This document shows, in pieces, positions 1 through 4,934 of a DNA stretch of 6,256 nt. Made by a program: the position numbers and the translations under genes. Location: the NCBI GenBank assembly GCA_964645555.1, contig CAZYBP010000054.1, forward strand, positions 1 to 6,256. Direction: 5' to 3'. The notes under the pieces are model-generated. The model had not been told where the DNA came from. It worked only from the letters and a program-made list of their open reading frames with translations, and did not search any database. The DNA comes from 2-02-FULL-38-15 sp964645555. Its GTDB lineage: Bacteria > Patescibacteriota > Microgenomatia > Daviesbacterales > UBA10151. Numbering within the stretch: the stretch's first letter is position 1; each line of letters starts with the position of its first letter.

Positions 1-243
1 ATGCAGCTGGAAGCAAATTTCAGACTAGCAGAAGTAGCAGGCACAGGTTCTGTCAGGCTATATAATGTGACAGATCAAAGTGCGGTTTCTTCTCAAATAG
101 ACACAACCTCTACGAGTTTTGGGTTAAAAACTTCTAGTACTTTTAAATTACCCAGCGGCCAAAAAACTTATACTGTTCAAACTCAAAGTACACTTGGTAG
201 TAATCTGTATATCCAAAATGCCAGAATTAAAGTGAATTTTTAG
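1..243 (+). CDS. C-terminal part of a probable secreted or surface beta-sandwich protein (5' end outside the window)
   Basis: The frame is open from the first base and ends with TAG at 241-243. The ATG at position 1 is probably just an internal methionine at the window edge, so the gene is treated as 5'-truncated. The 80 visible residues are rich in Thr, Ser, Val and Gln and alternate in a beta-strand pattern, including VRLYNVTDQSAV, a TTSTSFGL stretch, and TFKLPSGQKTYTVQTQS. This resembles C-terminal jelly-roll-like domains in large surface proteins of candidate-phyla bacteria. No catalytic residue, anchor or sorting signal is visible. The assignment rests on pattern resemblance only, and the full length and function cannot be seen. 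The stop codon overlaps that of the convergent 271-aa gene. Confidence 0.5.
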   Translation: MQLEANFRLAEVAGTGSVRLYNVTDQSAVSSQIDTTSTSFGLKTSSTFKLPSGQKTYTVQTQSTLGSNLYIQNARIKVNF

Positions 244-1055
244 GTTTGCTTAGGACCTAAAGGCCAAAAGATTTGTCTGTCTACCAGACATCTACGTTGA
301 ACTGTGCGATAATCTTTCTCGGTAATATAGCCCATTTCCCACCAGCTCTCAACTTTGGAATTGATGGTTTGTTGCGCCCCTTTTTCATTTTCAAAAAGAT
401 AATGATCATCGCCAACATCTACTATTAAGTGCTGTAACACGGCGATTCTCGGGGGCACAATTTGCAAAATATAATCAATTACTCTTTCTGAGGCGGGCAT
501 ATAGCTTTGGCATAGGGCCGTGAGATAGTCTTTAGCCAGAGTCCGAGTTAACAGTATTTGTGGAAGTTGAACGCCAGCAGGTTCTTGGCCAAAAACTTTA
601 CCTGCTCCTTCCTGCCACATTTTTGCAAGCTCAGTTGCTTGGTCTGTGCGATTCAGACGGTAATTTACTATCGGGATGACTGCACAGTTGGCTTTTCGGC
701 AATCTTCAAGTACAGTTTCAATTAGTTCAGGCATCCGTCTGCTGGGAAAGTCAGCCTCAGCTATGATTAATACCTTTATATTTCCGCTGTCCAAGTCAGG
801 GGTTTCTGGAGATGCGTGCCAGATATTTGTATCAAGATACCGCCCAATGCCTCTTACTGCCTGTATTCCTCCGTAACCGTTCGCCAGTAGTTGAAAGATA
901 ATCTGAGGAACTAAGAAACGTTCTGGATCATTGCCGCGCGATTGTGTTACCAGGCAAAGCTGCCTGTTTGATAAAGAGGTGACAGTCTCCATTGCGCTAT
1001 CCTGGAAAAGCCCGCTGATACGTTGTTCAACTTGGCCGAGTTCTGGTAAAGGCAT
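240..1055 (-). CDS. Hypothetical protein, 271 aa, no recognised family
   Basis: I do not recognise this protein. It looks soluble, with no signal peptide or membrane segment. The central part alternates strand and helix: KVLIIAEA (about 94-101), a helix near 108-122, then CAVIPIVNYR (124-133), which suggests an alpha/beta fold of Rossmann or flavodoxin type. The last 40 residues are polar and helical, with SWWEMGYITEKDYR near 237-250. The ATG at 1055 is preferred because a TTGATT-17-TATAAT promoter ends 8 nt before it, which would give a leaderless message. An alternative start is the ATG at 992 (residue 22), which has AGGA 7 nt upstream. Lines counted by hand gave about 47% G+C, clearly above the toxin-antitoxin genes. 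The TAA stop (240-242) overlaps the TAG of the convergent gene. Confidence 0.75.
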   Translation of the reverse strand: MPLPELGQVEQRISGLFQDSAMETVTSLSNRQLCLVTQSRGNDPERFLVPQIIFQLLANGYGGIQAVRGIGRYLDTNIWHASPETPDLDSGNIKVLIIAEADFPSRRMPELIETVLEDCRKANCAVIPIVNYRLNRTDQATELAKMWQEGAGKVFGQEPAGVQLPQILLTRTLAKDYLTALCQSYMPASERVIDYILQIVPPRIAVLQHLIVDVGDDHYLFENEKGAQQTINSKVESWWEMGYITEKDYRTVQRRCLVDRQIFWPLGPKQT

Positions 1056-1063
1056 AAAAGGGG

Positions 1064-1092
1064 ATTATATAAAGATCCAAAGCCAAAATCAA
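1064..1092 (-). promoter_or_regulatory. Promoter of the 271-aa gene, leaderless type
   Basis: On the minus strand there is TTGATT at 1092-1087, a 17-nt spacer, and a perfect TATAAT at 1069-1064. The ATG follows only 8 nt after the -10 box, so the expected transcription start is at or within about 2 nt of the start codon. No Shine-Dalgarno sequence fits in the space. Confidence 0.65.
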
Positions 1093-1116
1093 CTATAGGT
1101 TTTCCGCGTAATTGTG

Positions 1117-1188
1117 CAGGGGCGGCAGGACTCGAACCTGCAGGACTTCTTTTGGAGAGAAGTCGTTTACCAGTTAACGGACGCCCCT
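1117..1188 (-). tRNA. tRNA-Trp (anticodon CCA)
   Basis: A full cloverleaf folds on the minus strand. The acceptor stem is AGGGGCG/CGCCCCT (7 bp), the D stem CGTT/AACG, the anticodon stem CTTCT/AGAAG with loop CTCCAAA, and the T stem GCAGG/CCTGC with loop TTCGAGT. The anticodon CCA is at 1155-1153 and reads UGG. The length is 72 nt, with a 4-nt variable loop and discriminator G. The 3' CCA is not encoded, so a CCA-adding enzyme is needed. It lies 55 nt downstream of rpmG on the same strand. The rpmG/tRNA-Trp pairing is common in bacteria, usually followed by secE and nusG, which are not here. Confidence 0.97.
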
Positions 1189-1198
1189 ACTTATGGTA

Positions 1199-1207
1199 AG
1201 TATACCA
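1199..1207 (-). promoter_or_regulatory. Extended -10 promoter element for tRNA-Trp
   Basis: The minus strand reads TGG followed by TATACT (1207-1199), an extended -10 of the TGn-TATAAT type. It ends 10 nt before the mature 5' end at 1188. No good -35 is seen at the usual spacing, which is tolerable for extended -10 promoters. Read-through from rpmG is also possible, since no terminator is visible between them. Confidence 0.45.
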
Positions 1208-1243
1208 AATCGTGAGTTGAGAATTGAGAGTGTATAAGATTTC

Positions 1244-1411
1244 CTACAACTTAACTTCCTGGTGTTCTGTGGTTTTTATACAGTGTTGACAAAACTTGTT
1301 TAAGGTTAGTTTGTCTTTTATATTTACTGTGTTTTTGGTTGCAGTATAATTTTTGCCTTTACAAACTGAACACTGAAAATTAAATAAATTTCTGTTGCCT
1401 TTTTTAGCCAT
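1244..1411 (-). CDS. rpmG: 50S ribosomal protein L33
   Basis: The 55-aa product begins MAKKGNRNLF and contains CSVCKGKNYTATKN (residues 14-27), then FCQHCIKTTEHQE (40-52). This is the standard L33 layout, with two CxxC pairs (C14/C17 and C41/C44) that bind zinc, the NYTATKN motif, and a basic N-terminus. The length matches the family (about 50-55 aa). L33 is a small protein of the large ribosomal subunit near the tRNA exit site. The start is the ATG at 1411, only 9 nt after a perfect TATAAT, with no Shine-Dalgarno sequence, so the message is probably almost leaderless. tRNA-Trp follows 55 nt downstream on the same strand, a conserved pairing that supports the call. The vapBC-like pair lies upstream, 59 nt away. 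Confidence 0.95.
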   Translation of the reverse strand: MAKKGNRNLFNFQCSVCKGKNYTATKNTVNIKDKLTLNKFCQHCIKTTEHQEVKL

Positions 1412-1420
1412 AATCAATGG

Positions 1421-1450
1421 ATTATATAGTAGATTGAGCTAAAACTGCAA
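1421..1450 (-). promoter_or_regulatory. rpmG promoter
   Basis: The minus strand has TATAAT at 1426-1421 (perfect) and TTGCAG at 1450-1445 with an 18-nt spacer (3 of 6 matches to TTGACA). The predicted transcription start near 1414 leaves a leader of about 3 nt before the ATG at 1411. Confidence 0.55.
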
Positions 1451-1470
1451 GAGTGGAGGGAGGGTCGGTT

Positions 1471-1884
1471 TCAATCCGCAAGGGTAAATCCTAATTTAGA
1501 ATACCAATTATCAAAAGAGAATATGGTGTCTGCTTCCAGTTTTTCAGCAGTAGCTGCAACTATTGCATCAAATAAAGTGTTTTGTTTAGATATTGCTTTT
1601 TTATCAAAAATTTCAGCAGCTTTTTTCATTATTTCTTCGTTGATGTATTCAACTTGGAAGTTACCCTCAAGGTACTGTTTATTTATAAAATGAGCTTTCT
1701 TGGGTTGATTAAAAGCTCGCTTTAATGTAGTTACTACTTCAGGAAAAACAGTAACAGGAAATATTATTACGGTTTCCTGTTTCATTAGTTTACGGTTAAT
1801 TGCTACTGCTTTGTTATGATGAGGATCTTGTTCCAAAGAGAGAGCAATTAAGGCATCAGCATCTGCTACTACAATCTTGCTCAC
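1471..1884 (-). CDS. PIN-domain ribonuclease toxin (VapC-like)
   Basis: This 137-aa protein has the PIN-domain layout and length. It starts with the strand KIVVADADALIAL, carrying acidic D8 and D10. E49 follows in FPEVVTTL, then D106 in LFDAIVAATA and D125 in IFSFDNWYSKLGF. These acidic residues would bind Mg2+ or Mn2+ in the active site of VapC-type endoribonucleases, whose known targets include tRNAs and rRNA. None of the key residues is missing, so it appears intact. The start is GTG at 1884, inside a GTGA overlap with the antitoxin stop. A GGGAGG sequence at 1902-1897 could serve as its ribosome binding site. Which RNA it cuts cannot be read from the sequence. Confidence 0.9.
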   Translation of the reverse strand: MSKIVVADADALIALSLEQDPHHNKAVAINRKLMKQETVIIFPVTVFPEVVTTLKRAFNQPKKAHFINKQYLEGNFQVEYINEEIMKKAAEIFDKKAISKQNTLFDAIVAATAEKLEADTIFSFDNWYSKLGFTLAD

Positions 1885-2144
1885 TTACGTTTACTTCCTC
1901 CCCAGGTATAATAATCCATATTTTCAACTGCATCTTTAGGAACATTACCTTTAGTAGGTATTTTCTCAATCATCTTAACAAAGTTGAGTAATGCTTGAGC
2001 AGAAGTAGATTTAGGGTGAATTTTCTCTAAACCTTCTTCTAAAGCATCTCTGATAACTTCAGATTCAGCTTTGCTTTTCGCTTTGGCGACTATGTTGATT
2101 CTCTTGCGGGTATCCTCCGGAATATAAACACTTATTCTTTGCAT
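1881..2144 (-). CDS. Ribbon-helix-helix antitoxin (CopG/VapB-like)
   Basis: The 87-aa product begins MQRISVYIPEDTRKRINIVA, the beta-strand and first helix of a ribbon-helix-helix DNA-binding domain. The second helix follows at about residues 24-42 (SKAESEVIRDALEEGLEKI). This half would dimerise and bind the operator. The C-terminal half (about 45-87, including the YYTWGG stretch) is where such antitoxins wrap around and inhibit the PIN toxin. The gene lies directly upstream of the toxin with a 4-nt overlap (GTGA), typical of a bicistronic toxin-antitoxin operon. The ATG at 2144 lies 6 nt after a TATAAT box, so the message is probably leaderless. Palindromic repeats inside the promoter fit autoregulation. 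Confidence 0.9.
   Translation of the reverse strand: MQRISVYIPEDTRKRINIVAKAKSKAESEVIRDALEEGLEKIHPKSTSAQALLNFVKMIEKIPTKGNVPKDAVENMDYYTWGGSKRK
1897..1902 (-). promoter_or_regulatory. Ribosome binding site for the PIN toxin
   Basis: GGGAGG on the minus strand, within the antitoxin coding sequence, ends 12 nt before the GTG start. The spacing is long, but this is one of the few clear Shine-Dalgarno-like sequences in the window. It serves an internal operon gene, in contrast with the leaderless-type first genes. Confidence 0.45.
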
Positions 2145-2150
2145 ATTAGT

Positions 2151-2178
2151 ATTATATCATACGTATGACGTATGACAA
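2151..2178 (-). promoter_or_regulatory. Promoter of the toxin-antitoxin operon
   Basis: The minus strand has TTGTCA at 2178-2173 (5 of 6 matches), a 16-nt spacer and a perfect TATAAT at 2156-2151. The antitoxin ATG is only 6 nt beyond the -10 box, so transcription would start at about the A of ATG. The operator repeats fill the spacer. Confidence 0.7.
2157..2175. promoter_or_regulatory. Probable antitoxin operator (palindrome plus a third half-site)
   Basis: TCATACGTATGA (2157-2168) is a perfect 12-bp palindrome, and its half-site CGTATGA is repeated directly at 2169-2175. The three half-sites sit exactly between the -35 and -10 boxes of the toxin-antitoxin promoter. Ribbon-helix-helix antitoxins bind such short repeated half-sites to repress their own operons. 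Binding here is an inference. Confidence 0.65.
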
Positions 2179-2307
2179 GAGTCAATATAATAGTTGCTAG
2201 CAAACGAAATTGCAACAGGGATAAGAGGAAGATAGAATCTACAGCTATGTCTGATTGTGAAAGTGAATTAAGATCAGTTAATTGGGGAGACCAAGTTTTT
2301 GAGTCAG

Positions 2308-2583
2308 AGCCGACAGCGGGAATTGAACCCGCGACCCCGTTCTTCGCTTTCACCTCTTTAATAGTGACTGCATCTAAAGAGGGCTAGACTGTATCTTTTC
2401 GCCAGAGGCGAATCCTTGTCAGTCGTTCGCCCGCCCAAACTTTCTTGCGAAAGAATGTTAGCGGGACGGTCTGAATCTTGCATTAGATTTTTAACCGTTA
2501 TTCGGAATTCACCAAAGGATTGCTCCTAAAGTGGGCAATTTGATTATTACCAAGAACGTGCTCTACCACTGAGCCATGTCGGC
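2308..2583 (-). tRNA. tRNA-Thr (anticodon GGT) interrupted by a group I intron
   Basis: The two halves on the minus strand join into a perfect 72-nt tRNA. The acceptor stem is GCCGACA/TGTCGGC and the D stem GCTC/GAGC. The anticodon stem is CGTTC/GAACG with loop TTGGTAA, the variable loop is GGGTC, and the T stem is GCGGG/CCCGC. The anticodon GGT is at 2551-2549. The 5' half covers 2583-2549 and the 3' half 2344-2308, with 204 nt between them (2548-2345). Splicing between U36 and A37 restores the normal 7-nt loop. The discriminator is T and CCA is not encoded. The halves match so precisely that this is a functional split gene and not a remnant. Confidence 0.95.
2345..2548 (-). ncRNA. Self-splicing group I intron in tRNA-Thr(GGT), 204 nt, no endonuclease gene
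   Basis: The upstream exon ends in U (2549) and the intron ends in G (2345), as group I chemistry requires. Core elements are visible in the correct order on the minus strand. P3 is AATCCTT (2521-2515) paired with AAGGATT (2417-2411). P7 is GACTG (2424-2420) paired with CAGTC (2391-2387). P8 is TTCGCC/GGCGAA with a 3-nt loop (2412-2398). J8/7 is AAGATA (2397-2392), giving the classic AAGATACAGTC. An 8-bp P9, CCTCTTTA/TAAAGAGG, spans 2382-2353. Between P3 and P7 is a domain with CCCGC/GCGGG and a CTTTC-GCAA-GAAAG hairpin carrying a GNRA tetraloop. P1 is only weakly resolved: GGU of the exon can face GCC at 2536-2534, with the expected U.G wobble. No homing endonuclease fits in 204 nt. Confidence 0.9.
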
Positions 2584-2587
2584 TTAA

Positions 2588-2617
2588 GAGACAATTCTAG
2601 CAAAGTTTTGTTAAAAT
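2588..2617 (+). promoter_or_regulatory. Weak promoter of the VTT-like membrane protein gene
   Basis: TAAAAT at 2612-2617 and GAGACA at 2588-2593 (18-nt spacer) lie 13 nt before the ATG at 2631. No Shine-Dalgarno sequence is present. The site overlaps the divergent tRNA-Thr promoter, so the two could interfere. Confidence 0.4.
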
Positions 2618-2622
2618 ATTAA
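2594..2622 (-). promoter_or_regulatory. Promoter of tRNA-Thr(GGT)
   Basis: The minus strand has TTAATA at 2622-2617, a 17-nt spacer and TAGAAT at 2599-2594. The tRNA 5' end at 2583 lies 10 nt beyond the -10 box, so little 5' leader would be removed by processing. Confidence 0.45.
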
Positions 2623-2630
2623 GTACTTAT

Positions 2631-3206
2631 ATGGCAATTTATTTATTTTTGGCCTCAGTTGTTTTAGGAATGAATATCATCCCCATGTTTATGCCTCCTA
2701 CTTGGACACTTTTAGCCTTTTTTGTGGCCAAGTATGATTTATCTATTCCACTTACAGTTTTGATTGGAGCCTCATTTGCTACATTAGGTAGGATAGTTTT
2801 AGCTGAAATATCAAAGAAGTACCTTAGGCGTTTTTTCTCTAAGAGAGCTCAAGAGAATTATGAAACTATTGGCAGATATTTAAATAACAATAAAAAAATT
2901 ACCATTCCACTGATAATTACTTATGCTTTTTTGCCCATTCCTTCAAATGATGTTTTTATAGCAGCAGGTCTGGCTAAGGTTAAAATCCAACTTTTGGCAG
3001 GGTCTTTTTTTGTGGGCAGACTCATTAGCTATACTTTTTGGGTTAGTGTTGCTCAGAAGTTTAGCGATAATTTGGTGGATATATTTAGTAGTCATTACTC
3101 TAAATTTGGGTCAATTGCAATTGAAGTAGTAGGAATTGTACTGATTCTTTTGATAGGTAGAATTTCCTGGGGAAAAATCCTGAGAAAAGTTAACAACCAC
3201 CCATAA
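2631..3206 (+). CDS. VTT/DedA-like integral membrane protein
   Basis: The 191-aa product is strongly hydrophobic, with likely membrane or re-entrant segments near residues 3-32, 38-58, 90-112, 120-141 and 160-178. Basic stretches near 62-73 (KKYLRRFFSKR) and at the C-terminus would face the cytoplasm. Motifs resembling the VTT (SNARE-associated, DedA/YqaA) family include MPPTWTLLAFF (21-31), SFATLGR (48-54), FLPIPSNDVFIAAGL (100-114) and GRLISY (129-134). DedA-family proteins act in envelope lipid handling, including flipping of undecaprenyl phosphate. The substrate here is unknown. The gene stands alone behind its own weak promoter. The alternative is an unclassified small membrane protein, since the family match is by motif only. 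Confidence 0.6.
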   Translation: MAIYLFLASVVLGMNIIPMFMPPTWTLLAFFVAKYDLSIPLTVLIGASFATLGRIVLAEISKKYLRRFFSKRAQENYETIGRYLNNNKKITIPLIITYAFLPIPSNDVFIAAGLAKVKIQLLAGSFFVGRLISYTFWVSVAQKFSDNLVDIFSSHYSKFGSIAIEVVGIVLILLIGRISWGKILRKVNNHP

Positions 3207-3208
3207 AT

Positions 3209-3236
3209 TTGAATCCACCAGCCCTTTTAGTATAAT
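3209..3236 (+). promoter_or_regulatory. Promoter of the 391-aa gene, leaderless type
   Basis: TTGAAT at 3209-3214, a 16-nt spacer and a perfect TATAAT at 3231-3236. The ATG at 3247 lies 10 nt after the -10 box, leaving a leader of only about 3-4 nt. It starts 3 nt after the stop of the preceding gene. Confidence 0.65.
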
Positions 3237-3246
3237 AGCAAGAATT

Positions 3247-4422
3247 ATGGGCTTAGTAGATAGGGTAGAATTCAAGTATCCTAAAGTATTTGTAGAAGAA
3301 TATGGGGCGAAAGCAGGGTTGCTGTTGTACGTACAGGAGCATTTGCCTCAAATTCCACAAATACCAATGGTGGTTAGCCAAATCGGTGAGTCACCTAAAG
3401 ATTTTTTAGCTCGAGCGGATGAAGCTGGTATCCAGTATCCAAGGTTGTTTAGGTCAAGCGCTGTTATTGAGCTTAGTGGTTACGAAGGTGTGTTTCCTAC
3501 ACACCATGTTAGATTCTATAGAAGTTATCATAAAGAACCCCCTGTGTTTATTGAAGATGGGGAATATGAGATTTTAAGATCTGATGATGAGATTGATCAA
3601 CAACTTGAGGGTGTGGTAAGAAAAATAGCAACCTCGCCTCAGCGAATGGAAAATGCTTCTCAGCTTCCACCCGAGATTAACGTTATCGCTGCAGAGTATG
3701 CTGATTGTTTATATAAAGGCGTTTTGCTTAAGCATCCAAACAGGCCAAATTTTTATCTAACTACTTTTGCCGAAGCAAAAGATCCTAGAATCAAACAAAC
3801 ATTAACGTATATTCCCAGATGTGGGTTTGCTGGGTTCGGAGCTGAACACCGCAGGCTCATTTCCTTAACTGATCAATTGGCAAACCAATTAAGAAAAGTA
3901 ATAAGATGGCATGATGCTATTGCAGGACTTCCTGAAATGGATCCAAAATGGGCGTATCTGATTGAATACGGCCTAATGCCGGCAACGTTATTCCAAATTC
4001 ATTATTTTAAACCCCTGCAAGAGGCTGATTTTACGTTTGATTTTCACAGAGGTGGTCCATTTATGCCCATTGTGATGGGTGTAACAAGTAAAGAGGGTGA
4101 GGATTATGAGTTAGCCGCATACAATACCCACACTTTAACAACAAAACTTCCTCTTATGTGGAATTCAGATATGCGTTTCCATAGACGGATAAAACGTACG
4201 GAACTGCATGTAGGGAGAAGACCACAAAGTGTTGCTTTATCGGATTGCGGAGGGATATTGGCGCATGAAGATGTAGCGCTTCTAAGACAATCCAAATTAG
4301 CTCTACTTTATCCACAGGATCTTCCCTTGGAATTTGAGCATCCAGGAATGGTTGTGAATATAGTCAGCAACGGCGTTGAGGTTAGAATAACCAATAAATT
4401 AAGTGGTGAGGAAATAACTTAA
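3247..4422 (+). CDS. 391-aa protein, possibly a diverged PEP synthase/PPDK-type ATP-binding domain
   Basis: I do not firmly recognise this soluble protein. Three features occur in the order found in the ATP-binding domain of PEP synthase and pyruvate phosphate dikinase. First is RLFRSSAVIELSGYEGVF (66-83), like the RSSA...E...G.F phosphate-binding segment. Second is INVIAAEYADCLYKGVLLKHP (144-164), like the segment ending in sGV.f..nP. Third is YLIEYGLMPATLFQIHYFKP (237-256), like the IEwa...lyivQaRP motif, with Q250 in the place of the conserved Gln. The swivelling phosphohistidine domain and PEP barrel are absent. The N-terminal 65 and C-terminal 130 residues match nothing I know. If the reading is right, it may be a stand-alone ATP-grasp-like enzyme or a non-catalytic relative. 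The ATG at 3247 is supported by the TATAAT 10 nt upstream. It converges on tRNA-Thr(TGT), 10 nt away. Confidence 0.8.
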   Translation: MGLVDRVEFKYPKVFVEEYGAKAGLLLYVQEHLPQIPQIPMVVSQIGESPKDFLARADEAGIQYPRLFRSSAVIELSGYEGVFPTHHVRFYRSYHKEPPVFIEDGEYEILRSDDEIDQQLEGVVRKIATSPQRMENASQLPPEINVIAAEYADCLYKGVLLKHPNRPNFYLTTFAEAKDPRIKQTLTYIPRCGFAGFGAEHRRLISLTDQLANQLRKVIRWHDAIAGLPEMDPKWAYLIEYGLMPATLFQIHYFKPLQEADFTFDFHRGGPFMPIVMGVTSKEGEDYELAAYNTHTLTTKLPLMWNSDMRFHRRIKRTELHVGRRPQSVALSDCGGILAHEDVALLRQSKLALLYPQDLPLEFEHPGMVVNIVSNGVEVRITNKLSGEEIT

Positions 4423-4432
4423 AATATTTTTG

Positions 4433-4503
4433 AGCCCCCTAACAGAATCGAACTGTTGTCATATGTTTACAAAACATACGCTCTGCCATTGAGCTAAGGA
4501 GGC
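4433..4503 (-). tRNA. tRNA-Thr (anticodon TGT)
   Basis: A full cloverleaf folds on the minus strand. The acceptor stem is GCCTCCT/AGGGGGC (one G.U pair), the D stem GCTC/GAGC, the anticodon stem TATGT/ACATA with loop TTTGTAA, and the T stem AACAG/CTGTT with loop TTCGATT. The anticodon TGT is at 4471-4469 and would read ACA and probably other ACN codons. The length is 71 nt, with a 4-nt variable loop and discriminator T. There is no intron and no encoded CCA. It is the second threonine tRNA in the window. Its 3' end lies 10 nt from the stop of the convergent 391-aa gene. Confidence 0.97.
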
Positions 4504-4509
4504 AAAACC

Positions 4510-4538
4510 TATATATTTTACCAATTTTTAACTATGAA
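4510..4538 (-). promoter_or_regulatory. Promoter of tRNA-Thr(TGT)
   Basis: The minus strand has TTCATA at 4538-4533, a 17-nt spacer and TATATA at 4515-4510. The tRNA begins 6 nt after the -10 box, so transcription would start at or near the mature 5' end. Confidence 0.45.
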
Positions 4539-4571
4539 TTGCTAGTGAAAATATTTTGAGAGAAAGTATGC

Positions 4572-4601
4572 AAAAGGCTAAATCGTGTTATACGATTTGC
4601 C
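4572..4601 (-). terminator. Terminator-like hairpin with T run
   Basis: On the minus strand GGC-AAATCGT (4601-4592) pairs with ACGATTT-(A)-GCC (4586-4576) around a 5-nt loop, with one bulged base. TTTT follows at 4575-4572. The stem is AT-rich, so the signal is moderate. It would end a transcript coming from the M50 gene side, before the tRNA-Thr promoter. Confidence 0.5.
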
Positions 4602-4879
4602 AGAGTGTATTGTAGATCTAAATCTGTCTGGACGCGTCCTAAACTTAAAAATAATAATTTCTCCCCACAATAGTCGTCAAGCTGAACCTTTTCCCCCGAA
4701 ACGGAAGGTGGGAATCCTGTGATATACCAAAAATTGGTACACCAACTTCGGTCTCCCTATATTAAACAAACATAGAGGAAAAAAACAATCCAGCTTTTAA
4801 CGTGCTAAGCAGGGATGCCAAATAGAATTTGACTTCTTTAGGCAGTCCTTAAGGCCATCTACTAAATGTCCTTCAGGAT
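4572..4879 (-). ncRNA. Candidate unclassified noncoding RNA in the gap 4504-4934
   Basis: The 430-nt gap holds no plausible gene on either strand. On the minus strand a TTGACT-17-TACGAT pair (4914-4886) predicts a start near 4879, and a hairpin with TTTT ends at 4572, bounding about 308 nt. Hairpins in between include ATATCC/GGACAT around TGAA (4879-4864) and TACCAA/TTGGTA around three bases (4739-4725). CCCAC (4712-4708) pairs with GTGGG (4668-4664) and encloses a CCG-TTT-CGG hairpin. I find no signature of tmRNA, RNase P RNA, SRP RNA, 6S RNA or a known riboswitch. It could also be the decayed 3' flank of the M50 gene. Confidence 0.35.
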
Positions 4880-4885
4880 ATTTAA

Positions 4886-4914
4886 ATCGTAGTAAATTTG
4901 AGTAGGAAAGTCAA
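4886..4914 (-). promoter_or_regulatory. Promoter-like pair inside the gene-free gap
   Basis: The minus strand has TTGACT at 4914-4909 (5 of 6 matches), a 17-nt spacer and TACGAT at 4891-4886 (4 of 6). It lies just after the M50 stop codon and points into the gap, with no reading frame downstream. Confidence 0.4.
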
Positions 4915-4934
4915 GTAATAAACCGGCTATAGGT

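Noticed and set aside
676..876. 66-aa plus-strand frame inside the 271-aa gene.
   Set aside because: A shadow of the longer minus-strand gene, with no promoter, ribosome binding site or recognisable protein. The same reasoning removes 1800-1991, 4104-4295 and 4969-5235.
1471..2144. Possible use of TGA as a glycine codon, known in some candidate phyla.
   Set aside because: Both the toxin and the antitoxin end at TGA at family-typical lengths, and no gene needs read-through of TGA.
2186..2203. TATAAT (2186-2191) and palindrome TTGCTAGCAA (2194-2203) on the plus strand between the toxin-antitoxin genes and tRNA-Thr.
   Set aside because: No -35 at the right distance and no gene or structured RNA downstream before the tRNA. 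Probably chance in AT-rich DNA.
2132..2387. Open frames on both strands across the tRNA-Thr 3' half (73 aa minus, 71 aa plus).
   Set aside because: They translate tRNA sequence, giving the familiar artefacts GVAGSIPAVGS and AGIEPATP. They overlap the tRNA, the intron and the toxin-antitoxin operator.
4630..4639. Perfect palindrome GGACGCGTCC.
   Set aside because: A 10-bp palindrome with no loop and no clear neighbouring signal. It is not specific enough to call as a protein site or terminator.
4902..4912. GTAGGAAAGTC, similar to the conserved GAGGAAAGTC of RNase P RNA.
   Set aside because: On this strand the RNA would run straight into the M50 gene, and the second conserved RNase P region is not seen. 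It is also part of the minus-strand promoter-like pair.
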